Part shown: one piece after another, positions 1 to 6,447 of the stretch
How the letters are laid out: each line of letters opens with the position of its first letter
Numbering within the stretch: position 1 is the stretch's first letter
Origin: Fen-1118 sp964491625
GTDB taxonomy: Bacteria > Myxococcota_A > Polyangia > Fen-1088
Direction: 5' to 3'
Assembly: GCA_964491625.1 (NCBI GenBank)
Contig: CAZBIU010000212.1
Location: forward strand, 1-12,095
Length of the DNA: 12,095 nt
The notes under the pieces: generated by a model
Databases searched by the model: none
Seen by the model: only the letters and a program-made list of their open reading frames with translations
Told to the model about the DNA's origin: nothing
Made by a program: the position numbers and the translations under genes

Positions 1-497
1 TCGAGCACCTTCACGAAATCAGCCGCGCCCGCGGCTTCCAGAAGATAGATGTTGGCCGGCTTCAGGTCACGATGGACGATGCCCTTGGCGTGAGTGGCCA
101 TCAAGGCAGCGGCAACCTGCTTGGTGATGTGGAGCGTGGCCTGGGCCGAAAGGCGCCCCTCGCGGCGTAAGCGGTGTTCGAGGTCTTCGCCGTCCAGAAA
201 CTCCATCACCAGGAACGGTTCACCCGCGGGCGTGGTGCTGAAGTCGAAAACCTGCACGATGTTCGGGTGGCCGAGATTGCTCGTCACCAAGGCCTCGCGG
301 TGAAAACGTGCAAGCGCATCCGCAGCGGCGCTCAGCTCGTGCGCCATCACCTTGACGGCCACCGGCTTGTCCAGTCGGAGCTGGGTCGCCTGGTAGACCG
401 CTCCCATTCCACCCTCGCCGAGGAGTCGTTCGATGCGGTAGGCCCCCTCAAGAACTGCACCGACCAGGCTTTCGGCCAGCTGGCTCTACTGAGTCAT
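1..497 (-). CDS. Ser/Thr protein kinase, N-terminal part, cut by window edge; in-frame TAG near start
   Basis: This is a eukaryotic-type (Hanks) protein kinase that would phosphorylate Ser/Thr on target proteins in the cytoplasm. Numbering from the ATG at 497, the frame shows the Gly-rich loop GEGGMGAVY (27-35), the ATP-binding Lys in VAVK (K49), a likely helix-C Glu (E68) and the catalytic loop HRDLKPAN (142-149). It then runs off the left edge just at the DFG region, ending in VKVLD. The C-terminal half, where sensor or membrane parts would sit, is outside the window. The ATG has a fair GGGG ribosome site 7-8 bases upstream, but codon 4 is TAG (486-488). No ATG, GTG or TTG lies between that stop and the Gly loop. 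Either the gene carries a nonsense mutation (CAG to TAG would restore MTQQSQLAES) or it starts at a rare CTG (477-479). The kinase identity is certain; whether the gene is functional is open. Confidence 0.85.
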
Positions 498-707
498 CTG
501 GACGCCCCTGTCGCCTGCGCAGACGAAGGCCGTGTTCCGGCTACTACGCTCGCACGTCTCCCTCGCAGAGGCATTTCAGAGCGGCATGATACGCCCAGCG
601 GTCCGAGTGCGTAAGGGGCAAACCAGACCCTGCTATCCGGATCCGTGTGTTGCACAAACGCTTGACGCGAGGGTAGGGCGTTGATGCCGACAGTCTCAAG
701 TCCAAGG

Positions 708-863
708 CTAAACAGATTGCGAGCTGTCCTCTAGGCCTTCCTTACAAGACTCTGGCACCGGACTTCGGGCGGCTGGCGAATCAGCCGCGATGTGCGGCAA
801 GATCTCGTCGAGGCAGTCCCGGGCGGACGGGGTCCAGGCTACAGCTCGCTTCCCGCTGTCCAC
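708..863 (-). pseudogene. Truncated ParE-like toxin fragment
   Basis: A 51-codon frame starts with GTG at 861-863 inside the last codons of the upstream antitoxin gene, a coupling typical of type II toxin-antitoxin operons. Residues 8-33 read VAWTPSARDCLDEILPHIAA followed by DSPAAR. This matches the ParE/RelE-type toxin N-terminus, a first beta strand ending in W-T-P/x-x-A and then a helix ending in I-A-x-D-S-P. After AAR the usual second helix and the C-terminal strands are missing. The frame instead reads SPVPESCKEGLED and stops at 708, about half the usual 90-100 residues. The other two minus-strand frames downstream give no convincing rest of the toxin, although one contains SLVRKA just after the break. 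I read it as a decayed toxin; a sequencing frameshift is the alternative. The assignment rests on motif recall, not a search. Confidence 0.5.
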
Positions 864-1039
864 TTGCGCCGAAGCTCCGCAGCAACGACATCATGGGGAA
901 TGAGCCGGCCGGCCTCGACGTCGGCTAGTCCAGCCTCGACCTTCTGCATGACGTAGAGGTGATACACGACGTCGTCCAGGCTGCAATCGTCGGGCAGCTT
1001 CTCCAAGAGATCCCTGACTTTCTGCTTCGTCGCGAGCAT
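839..1039 (-). CDS. Small antitoxin of a ParE-type toxin-antitoxin pair
   Basis: This 66-residue protein reads MLATKQKVRDLLEKLPDDCS at the start, then LDDVVYHLYVMQKVEAGLAD and VEAGRLIPHDVVAAELRRKW. The pattern of a short leading helix, a central HLYV...KVEAGLADVEAGR stretch and a final PHDVV..LRRKW resembles the short antitoxins commonly encoded directly upstream of ParE/RelE toxins. They neutralise the toxin with their C-terminal part and often repress their own operon. Its last codons overlap the GTG of the toxin-like frame on the same strand. No strong Shine-Dalgarno precedes the ATG. Three GAACG elements, two of them in dyads, lie 25-100 bases upstream and could be its operator. With the toxin apparently broken, it may be a solitary leftover antitoxin. 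The family assignment is from pattern memory. Confidence 0.6.
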   Translation of the reverse strand: MLATKQKVRDLLEKLPDDCSLDDVVYHLYVMQKVEAGLADVEAGRLIPHDVVAAELRRKWTAGSEL

Positions 1040-1056
1040 GGGAGAAGCCTACCACA

Positions 1057-1139
1057 CGTTCCGCGAACGGCCGCGGTAGATGGATGGCGTCTGCGAACGG
1101 CTGGCCGACAAACTGCGAGCCGGCCGCACGAACGGTTCG
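1057..1139. promoter_or_regulatory. Cluster of GAACG dyads upstream of the antitoxin gene
   Basis: Three copies of a GAACG core lie upstream of the minus-strand antitoxin gene. The first is a dyad CGTTC-CGC-GAACG (1057-1069), the second is GCGAACGG (1093-1100, an exact repeat of 1063-1070 at a 30-bp distance), and the third is a dyad CGAAC-G-GTTCG (1129-1139). Arrays of short dyads in this position are typical of autoregulated toxin-antitoxin operons, so this is a candidate antitoxin binding region. The repeats are seen directly; the role is inferred. Confidence 0.35.
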
Positions 1140-1323
1140 TTGATGTTATGGGCGCTGGCGTCGCCTTTCTTTTGGTCTGAGATCCCTCGCCTATAGGTCT
1201 CTGGCACCTCTCCCTCTCGCCTGCACCTCCCCGCGCACCTGCCTACGAGGGGTTCAACGCCTTTATGGCGGCGCCTCCCTCACGAGAATCATCTCGCTAC
1301 GAGACTTTCCTGAGCCATGACTT

Positions 1324-3111
1324 TCAGCAATCCGGTTCGAAAGCCAGGCCAAAGGCTTGAAGGATGGTGGCAAGGGCTTTGTCGCATTCTGCGGTGAGCG
1401 CCATGAAATGAGCCCGGAAGGTTCCGTAGTCGGACCGTGCACGTTTCTGCGCGGCCTTACGTTCATTCGTGGCGCTGTGGCCCTTGAGATGGTTGCGCAG
1501 GGTGTGCAGCTTGGTGAGTGGTTCCATTACCGCTCGCGCTTCATCGGCGCTCCGACCTTTGCCTTCGAGGCAGTCCTGAAGAAGGCGCAGCGGTTTCCAC
1601 TGCTTGTCAACGGGCCTGCCCGCATCCACGGCTAGCCCCTTCAGTGGCTTAAGAAGGAAGCCTTCGATCAGCAACTGATCGAGAGCCAGGATCTCATCAC
1701 CCCACTCGGACACGGAATCGGTCGCCGGACATCGTGCCGCGTCCGAAAGTTCCTCACCTCGCGGACTCCACCAATCTGGCGGGGCTTCGTCGAGTTGGTG
1801 GATCTTGTGTTTCAATGCTCGCAGAGGGTCGTGTTCGCTGCTCCAAGTGCCAAGAAAGTCGTTCTCGTAGGCCCGGGCGGAGATTGGACCCTTCGGCCAC
1901 TCATTGAACGACTGCCAGTAGCACTGCTCTTCGTACGGCAGGTTGGCGAGGTACCCTATATAGGTGTGGACCTGACCGGCCTCGTTGATGTCGTAGGTCT
2001 TCAAGTGCCAGGCGTTCCGGCAGCTGATCGAGCGATCCTGTAAGTCGTACTTCTCAGGATCGTTCTTGAATCGCGTCAATACCTCCGGTCGGAAGAACGC
2101 AGGGGAGATCTCGAACGGTTTGTCGGACTGTTGGAAGTAGTTGGAGAGGGACTCGGGCCCGCATGAGGTTTCCACGAGGCTCTTGTTCTTCCAGTCCTGG
2201 ATCTTGAAAGTCGCATACCGCTTGTTTTTCGGATCCCCCTCGTCCTTCCATTCCTGGACTAGGTCATCTACCGTCACCGCTGATCTCAGGATCATGCAGC
2301 CATTGACGTAGCTGGCATTGGCTGAAAGCCCAAGCGTGTAGAAGAGATCCGGTGCAGAGCTCTTCTGTACCCGGCAGTCATTGTTCCACCCTCCGAAAGC
2401 CTTCCCTTCGAACCTCGTGAAATCGAATTTGAGGACCAAGGACATCCCTGCGAGGGCCATGTAGGTTGCAAGGTCCTTGATGAGGACGGTCACGACAATC
2501 TCGCGCTCCTGCGGCCCCAGGGCTTTCGGCCGGATCACGCGGATCACGTCTTGAATATCACCGCGCCTGTCGAGGCGACAGTACGCACTGCGCTCCTCTA
2601 CCCAGTGAAGGTCGAGGCTGTGCACGAGCTTTTGACTGAGCTCGACTGGACCGGGCCCCTCGGCAGCGCCGGTAAATGACCGGCGGAAGATCAGCTTTTC
2701 GCCGCCGAGCAGGGACTTGCATCCCGGATCGCTGAGCGGCGGCTCCAAAAAGATCCGGTGTCCCTCGCCACCGCCCCACGCTCGCTGAATGCACCAGGTG
2801 TCGTCCAACATGACGTTTACGTTCAGGAGGTCAGCATGGTCAGCTGGCGTGACCTGCTCTGTCCGGGCCAGCACGCCGTGGACAAGGACGGCATCTGCGC
2901 TGGCGTAGATCACGATCTCATCGCGGTGGGCATTGCTCTTCAGGAAAGCGATGGAGTCCTCCGCTCGAAGAAGCCATTCGGTCTTCCCAATCTCTGGGGC
3001 CCGGGCAATCTCTCGGAAAGCCTTTTCGTCGAATCTTTGCATGCGCTTGGAGTCGAAGTTTGCCTGTTCCCGTGGACACCTGATCCTTACGAAACGACGA
3101 GTTGTGGTCAA
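1324..3111 (-). CDS. Orphan 595-aa protein with HEPN-like C-terminal helical region
   Basis: I do not recognise a named family. The protein has no signal peptide or obvious membrane segment and should be cytoplasmic. Regions of note are a mixed N-terminal half (about 45-280, including ERSAYCRLD at 173-181), a motif-dense centre (TYIGYLANLPYEEQCYWQSF at 383-402, then NEWPKGPISARAY) and a helical C-terminal region (about 465-590). The last holds LHTLRNHLKGHSA, in which R539-N540-x4-H545 fits the R-x4-6-H signature of HEPN nucleases and toxins. That link is my inference. Hand-counted lines in this gene are 52-60% GC, below the neighbouring metabolic genes, which hints at transfer. The frame opens at TTG 3111 with no clear ribosome site; ATG at 3042 (M24) is the alternative start. 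Two 14-bp repeats lie about 95-140 bases upstream, and a degraded toxin-antitoxin unit lies downstream. Confidence 0.75.
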   Translation of the reverse strand: MTTTRRFVRIRCPREQANFDSKRMQRFDEKAFREIARAPEIGKTEWLLRAEDSIAFLKSNAHRDEIVIYASADAVLVHGVLARTEQVTPADHADLLNVNVMLDDTWCIQRAWGGGEGHRIFLEPPLSDPGCKSLLGGEKLIFRRSFTGAAEGPGPVELSQKLVHSLDLHWVEERSAYCRLDRRGDIQDVIRVIRPKALGPQEREIVVTVLIKDLATYMALAGMSLVLKFDFTRFEGKAFGGWNNDCRVQKSSAPDLFYTLGLSANASYVNGCMILRSAVTVDDLVQEWKDEGDPKNKRYATFKIQDWKNKSLVETSCGPESLSNYFQQSDKPFEISPAFFRPEVLTRFKNDPEKYDLQDRSISCRNAWHLKTYDINEAGQVHTYIGYLANLPYEEQCYWQSFNEWPKGPISARAYENDFLGTWSSEHDPLRALKHKIHQLDEAPPDWWSPRGEELSDAARCPATDSVSEWGDEILALDQLLIEGFLLKPLKGLAVDAGRPVDKQWKPLRLLQDCLEGKGRSADEARAVMEPLTKLHTLRNHLKGHSATNERKAAQKRARSDYGTFRAHFMALTAECDKALATILQAFGLAFEPDC

Positions 3112-3203
3112 GGGGCACGACTCGTCAATTCGTCCGCCGAACTAATCGCTCAGCTGCGAGCGCCAATCTGACCGCAGCGGCGCTAACCTCGCCGGGCGCT
3201 GCC

Positions 3204-3248
3204 CGCTTCATAAGCAGGACTCCGTCCGCAGGATCGCTTCGTAAGCAG
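3204..3248. repeat. Two 14-bp direct repeats CGCTTCRTAAGCAG, each a dyad
   Basis: CGCTTCATAAGCAG (3204-3217) recurs as CGCTTCGTAAGCAG (3235-3248), with one mismatch and exactly 31 bp between start points, about three helical turns. Each copy contains a GCTT-N3-AAGC dyad. They lie upstream of the minus-strand 595-aa gene, where a repressor or activator could bind cooperatively on one DNA face. No recognisable -35/-10 pair was found next to them. Confidence 0.4.
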
Positions 3249-3332
3249 ATACCTTGCCCACACGGCGGATCCGGCTCGAACCGATTTTTCCCCCGGTGCC
3301 TACCGGCATGAACCGGGCGCCGACGTGCCGAC

Positions 3333-4391
3333 CTACTCGCAGAAAAATCGGTAGATGATGGTGGTCTTGTAGGTTTCGCCCGGTTTCAGCACGACGCTGG
3401 GGAAGCTGGGTTGGTTCGGGGTGTCGGGGTAGTGCTGCGGTTCGATGCAGAACGCGCAGCGCTTTTGGTAGCGCCAGCCGCCTTTGCCGACGATGGTCCC
3501 GTCGAGGTAGTTGCCGGTGTAGACCTGGGTGCCGGGCTCGGTGGACAGGACTTCCATCGCGCGACCTGAACCGGATTCGAGCACGCGCGCGAGCAGTCCC
3601 AGCTCGCCTGCGGGCTTGGCGACGACCCAGTTGTGGTCGTAACCGGCGCCGTACTTGATTTGTTGGTCGTAGGCGTCGATGCGTGCGCCGATGGCGGTGG
3701 GCTGACGGAAGTCGAAGGGCGTTCCGGTGACCGGCCGCAATTCCCCGGTGGGGATCAGGTTGGCATCGACGGGCGTGAAGTGCGCGGCATTCACGAACAG
3801 GATGTGTCCCAGGACGTCGCCGTGGCCGGCTAGGTTGAAGTACGAGTGGTGGGTCAGATTGACGATGGTGGTCTGGTCGGTGGTGGCGCTGAAATCAATG
3901 CGCAGGCCGTTGTCGTTGGTCAACGTGTAGCGCGCGACCACGTCGAGATTGCCGGGGAATCCTTCTTCGAGGTGCTTGCTCAGGTAGCGCAGCTCGAGCG
4001 CGGGGCCAAGCTCGCTCGGCACCGGGCGCGCGGTCCACAGCACCTTGTCGAAGCCCTTGATGCCGCCGTGGAGCGAGTTGGGCCCGTTGTTGGCGGCCAG
4101 TTGATACTCGCGCCCGTCGAGCGTGAAGCGCGCGTTGGCGATGCGGTTGCCGTAGCGCCCGACCAGGCAGCCGAAGTACGGGCTCGCTTTCGCGTAGTCC
4201 GCGACCTTGTCGTAGCCCAGCACCACGTCCTCGAAATTGCCCTTGCGGTCGGGCACGTGAAGCGACATCACGATGCCGCCGTAGTTGGTGATGCGCGCGT
4301 GCATCCCGGCCGAGTTGCGCAAGCGGTAGATCTGGGCGTCGCCCTGGGTTTCGACCAGCTCGACGGTTGCCTTGTCTTTGGGGTTCGCCAT
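3333..4391 (-). CDS. galM: Aldose 1-epimerase (galactose mutarotase)
   Basis: This enzyme interconverts the alpha and beta anomers of hexoses such as galactose and glucose, feeding the Leloir pathway. The protein is 352 residues, the normal family length, with no signal peptide, so it is cytoplasmic. Family motifs are present in order: NYGGIVMSLHVPD (36-48), GRYGNRIANARF (78-89), NNGPNSLHGG with H108, NLTHHSYFNLAGHG (178-191) with H182 as the likely catalytic acid, YDHNWV (251-256) with D252, TQVYTGNYLDG (288-298), and FCIEPQHYPDTPNQP (314-328) with E317 as the likely catalytic base. The ATG at 4391 gives the expected N-terminus; the ribosome site is weak (a GCAGG touching the start and GGGGAG about 19 bases up). 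No other Leloir gene is near. It is divergent from the four-helix-bundle gene, with the left hexamer repeat lying between them. Confidence 0.96.
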   Translation of the reverse strand: MANPKDKATVELVETQGDAQIYRLRNSAGMHARITNYGGIVMSLHVPDRKGNFEDVVLGYDKVADYAKASPYFGCLVGRYGNRIANARFTLDGREYQLAANNGPNSLHGGIKGFDKVLWTARPVPSELGPALELRYLSKHLEEGFPGNLDVVARYTLTNDNGLRIDFSATTDQTTIVNLTHHSYFNLAGHGDVLGHILFVNAAHFTPVDANLIPTGELRPVTGTPFDFRQPTAIGARIDAYDQQIKYGAGYDHNWVVAKPAGELGLLARVLESGSGRAMEVLSTEPGTQVYTGNYLDGTIVGKGGWRYQKRCAFCIEPQHYPDTPNQPSFPSVVLKPGETYKTTIIYRFFCE

Positions 4392-4460
4392 GCCTGCAGA
4401 ATCCGATACTCCCCTGGCGTCGTCAACTGCTCACTCCATCCAGCGACAGCCGCAGAACGT

Positions 4461-4486
4461 CGTGGTCGTGGCCGTGGCCGTGGCCG
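4461..4486. repeat. Left arm of inverted hexamer repeat (CGTGGY)4
   Basis: Four hexamers (CGTGGT, then CGTGGC three times, then CG) run in tandem. The last 20 bases (4467-4486) are the exact reverse complement of 4950-4969 on the far side of the four-helix-bundle gene. This arm sits 36 bases before that gene's ATG and about 70 bases before the divergent galM start. Confidence 0.85.
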
Positions 4487-4521
4487 AGCAACTTTCGAAT
4501 TGCGCGGCCGACAATCTCTGC

Positions 4522-4875
4522 ATGTTCGGTTTCCAGAAACTCGATGTGTATCGTTGTTCGGTGACGTTCCTGGGCGTGGCCTCGGCGCTTGCGGAGCGGG
4601 TTCCACGCGGCCACGGCGCTCTGGCTGACCAGCTTCGCCGAGCCGCCCTTTCGGTTCCGCTCAACATCGCCGAAGGCAGCGGCAAAGGCACGATGGAGGA
4701 CCGCGAGGCACGCCGGTTCTATGCCATCGCCCGCGGCTCGGCCCTAGAATGCGCTGCCATCATCGATGCTTTGTTGGCCCTGGGCTTCGTGCGCGACGAC
4801 GAAGCAACCCGAGCCCGGGAGCTTCTCGAACGCATCGTCTCGATGCTCACGCGAATGGCTCGCGTGGGGGAATGA
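4522..4875 (+). CDS. Four-helix-bundle protein (23S rRNA intervening-sequence / S23 family)
   Basis: This 117-residue protein has the full signature of the four-helix-bundle family first found inside 23S rRNA intervening sequences and related to the Avd accessory protein of diversity-generating retroelements. It opens with FQKLDVYR, followed by LRRAALSVPLNIAEGSGKG and RFYAIARGSALECAAIIDAL. The biochemical role of stand-alone members is not established; the bundle is basic in known relatives and probably binds nucleic acid or a partner. The ATG at 4522 is chosen because MFGFQKLDVYR is the family N-terminus; the frame stays open further upstream, but that sequence is repeat-derived. No clear Shine-Dalgarno is visible. 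There is no 23S rRNA and no reverse transcriptase nearby, so this is neither an rRNA insert nor an evident retroelement. The gene is bracketed by inverted hexamer repeats, so gene and repeats may form one unit. Confidence 0.92.
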   Translation: MFGFQKLDVYRCSVTFLGVASALAERVPRGHGALADQLRRAALSVPLNIAEGSGKGTMEDREARRFYAIARGSALECAAIIDALLALGFVRDDEATRARELLERIVSMLTRMARVGE

Positions 4876-4949
4876 CCGGCGAGCATTGTGACCTACAAAT
4901 TGCCGACGCCGGCTGGCTGATTTGCTACGGCTGGAGCGTCCAGAATGTC

Positions 4950-4991
4950 CGGCCACGGCCACGGCCACGTTTACGACCACGTTTACGACCA
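4950..4991. repeat. Right arm of inverted hexamer repeat plus 12-bp tandem repeat
   Basis: Bases 4950-4969 are (CGGCCA)3CG, the exact reverse complement of 4467-4486. They run directly into two tandem copies of a 12-bp unit, GTTTACGACCAC (4969-4991 region), which share the CGACCACG flavour of the left arm's outer end. The arms could pair as a 20-bp GC-rich hairpin stem in single-stranded DNA or RNA. Confidence 0.85.
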
Positions 4992-5040
4992 CCCTTCATG
5001 GACTACCGGGGGCCAGCCTCGCCTTGGAAAACGGCCTCCG

Positions 5041-5167
5041 CCCAGGCGTCCCGCGGCGTTGCTGCGCTTGCCGCCGGGTTCACCTCAGCAAGCGCGAATG
5101 ACTGGCCATCGTGCTGGGGCCCATGGTGGGCGTTGCCATCGGCGAGTTGCTGCCCGTCGGCGGGTAG
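5041..5167 (+). pseudogene. Possible decayed C-terminus of a DUF456-like membrane protein
   Basis: Bases 5102-5167 read LAIVLGPMVGVAIGELLPVG-G and stop. This resembles the end of DUF456 membrane proteins, which finish with a glycine-rich helix of the LGPxxGAxxGELL type. It is preceded by an in-frame TGA. A neighbouring frame just upstream reads QASRGVAALAAGFTSASAND, which could be the preceding ASR...G helix in a shifted frame. There is no N-terminal part in the window. This may be a coding scrap between the repeat arm and murB, or chance in GC-rich DNA. Confidence 0.22.
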
Positions 5168-5170
5168 CCG

Positions 5171-6241
5171 CTAGCCCGGCCAGTCTACACCCAGGAAGAC
5201 CGGCTCGGGAACCAGCGACACGCCGAATCGGTCTAGTACAGTCGCGCGAATGTGCAGGGCCAAGCGAAGAAGGTCCACCGTGCTTCCGCCGCCGTGGTGG
5301 ACCAGCGCGAGCGCGTGTCGAGTGGAAACGCCCACCGGGCCGATGCGAAAGCCCTTGGGTATGCCGGCGTGCTCGACGAGCCAGCCCGCGGCCAGCTTGA
5401 CCCGTCCGTCCGGCTGCGGAAATCTCGGCACGTCTCCGATACCCCTCGCGCGTGCACAGCCGACGACGCGTTCTGCGACCTCGGCATCCACCACGGGATT
5501 GGTGAAGAAGGAACCGGCGCTGTGGCGATTGTCATCGGCGGGGTCGAAGACCATCGACTTCTTTCGCCGGAGCGCGAGCACGGCTTGGCGCACCTCGGCC
5601 GGGGTTGGTTGCGGAGTCGCGGCGAGCGCGGAAACCAGCTCGCCATACTGAATCGTGGGTGCGGCGCCCGGGCGAAACGCAAGCGTCAGGGACAGGATCA
5701 CAAAGCGATCGGGATTCTGCTTGAATAGGCTGTCTCGATAGGCGAAGCCACACTCGGCGGGGTGAAGTCGCCGGATTTCCAGCGAGCGCCGGTCGACCCG
5801 GCCGACGTGCTCGACCCTGCCGCCCACCTCTTGCCCGTAGGCGCCGATGTTCTGCACCGGCGCCGCTCCCGCGCTGCCTGGAATTCCTGACAGACACTCG
5901 GTGCCGGCAAGATTGCGCCGGACCGACTCGGCGACCACGTCGTCCCAGGGCTCGCCCGCCTGCACCTCGACCAAGGCGCGGTCTGCTGTCACAGACCAGG
6001 CTTGACCCCGCGATGCGAGCTGGATGACGATACCGGCGAAACCGTCGTCGCCCACAACCAGATTCGACCCGCCACCCAGGACGAAAGCCGGAAGGTTCTG
6101 CGCCAGTGCCCAGCGCAACGCGAACGCCACGTCGGTGGGGCTTTGGGCCTGCACGAAAAAGCGGGCCGCACCGCCGAGCCCCAGGGTGGTGCGCGATGCG
6201 AGCGGAACGAACTCGTCGATAGTCGGGGACAAGACGCGCAT
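5171..6241 (-). CDS. murB: UDP-N-acetylenolpyruvoylglucosamine reductase
   Basis: MurB is an FAD enzyme that uses NADPH to reduce UDP-GlcNAc-enolpyruvate to UDP-MurNAc, the second committed cytoplasmic step of peptidoglycan synthesis. The 356-residue protein has the FAD domain with TTLGLGGAARFF (18-29) and VLGGGSNLVVGDDGF (54-68), then GIPGSAGAAPVQNIGAYGQE (119-138). YRDSLFK (168-174) carries the substrate-binding Arg R169. HSAGSFFTNPVV (240-251) carries S244, the equivalent of the E. coli proton-donor Ser229. The C-terminal VPEPVFLG has E346, the equivalent of Glu325. The intact YRDS segment and the long C-terminal domain make it a type I enzyme; the wording around the Ser (KSMVFDPADDNRHSAGSFF) is of the kind seen in high-GC bacteria. 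The ATG at 6241 gives a normal N-terminus with a weak ribosome site. It stands outside any mur/fts cluster here and is divergent from the transporter gene. Confidence 0.97.
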   Translation of the reverse strand: MRVLSPTIDEFVPLASRTTLGLGGAARFFVQAQSPTDVAFALRWALAQNLPAFVLGGGSNLVVGDDGFAGIVIQLASRGQAWSVTADRALVEVQAGEPWDDVVAESVRRNLAGTECLSGIPGSAGAAPVQNIGAYGQEVGGRVEHVGRVDRRSLEIRRLHPAECGFAYRDSLFKQNPDRFVILSLTLAFRPGAAPTIQYGELVSALAATPQPTPAEVRQAVLALRRKKSMVFDPADDNRHSAGSFFTNPVVDAEVAERVVGCARARGIGDVPRFPQPDGRVKLAAGWLVEHAGIPKGFRIGPVGVSTRHALALVHHGGGSTVDLLRLALHIRATVLDRFGVSLVPEPVFLGVDWPG

Positions 6242-6378
6242 AGGTTACACCGTTCTCGTGGTTGCAATCGGAAATCTGCGTGGCCGGAGGTCGCGGCAAC
6301 GGCTCAGAGCGCACCCCGAGGACCTGGAATCGCCGGCAAGACCAAGCTTCATCCGCGTGGTCTGATGCGGTTTCCAGG

Positions 6379-6447
6379 GCTCAATTCAGGATTGCTCCAT
6401 TTCACAGCGAACAATTGTCTTCGTTGATTGCTTTACTTGAATTGAGC
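6379..6447. promoter_or_regulatory. Nested dyad and promoter candidate ahead of the MFS transporter
   Basis: A perfect 10-bp inverted repeat, GCTCAATTCA (6379-6388) and TGAATTGAGC (6438-6447), is centred on position 6413. Almost at its centre lies the palindrome ACAATTGT (6411-6418), flanked by imperfect arms CAGCGAA/TTCGTTG (6405-6411 and 6420-6426). A weak sigma-70-like pair, TTTACT (6432-6437) and TATTGT (6455-6460) with 17-bp spacing, overlaps the right arm and would start transcription about 14 bases before the ATG. A repressor bound to the dyad would block it. The sequences are seen; the function is inferred. Confidence 0.35.

Noticed and set aside
174..614. Plus-strand frame opposite the kinase gene
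   Set aside because: The minus strand carries clear kinase motifs here; the plus product has no recognisable features.
1292..1304. Small hairpin TCTCG-CTA-CGAGA downstream of the 595-aa gene as a terminator
   Set aside because: The stem is only 5 bp and no T-run follows on either strand.
4372..4521. N-terminal extension of the four-helix-bundle protein
   Set aside because: It would overlap the galM start and translate the hexamer repeat; family members begin at the M-x-x-FxKLDVYR motif.
4268..4606. Arg/Pro-rich frame containing RPRPRPRPR
   Set aside because: The repeat residues come only from reading the CGTGGC hexamer array in frame; there is no start signal or family match.
3846..4628. 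Plus-strand frame opposite galM running into the four-helix-bundle region
   Set aside because: Antisense shadow of galM extended by the repeat; no family motifs.
4461..4991. CRISPR array
   Set aside because: Units are 6 and 12 bp with no spacers of regular size, and there are no cas genes.
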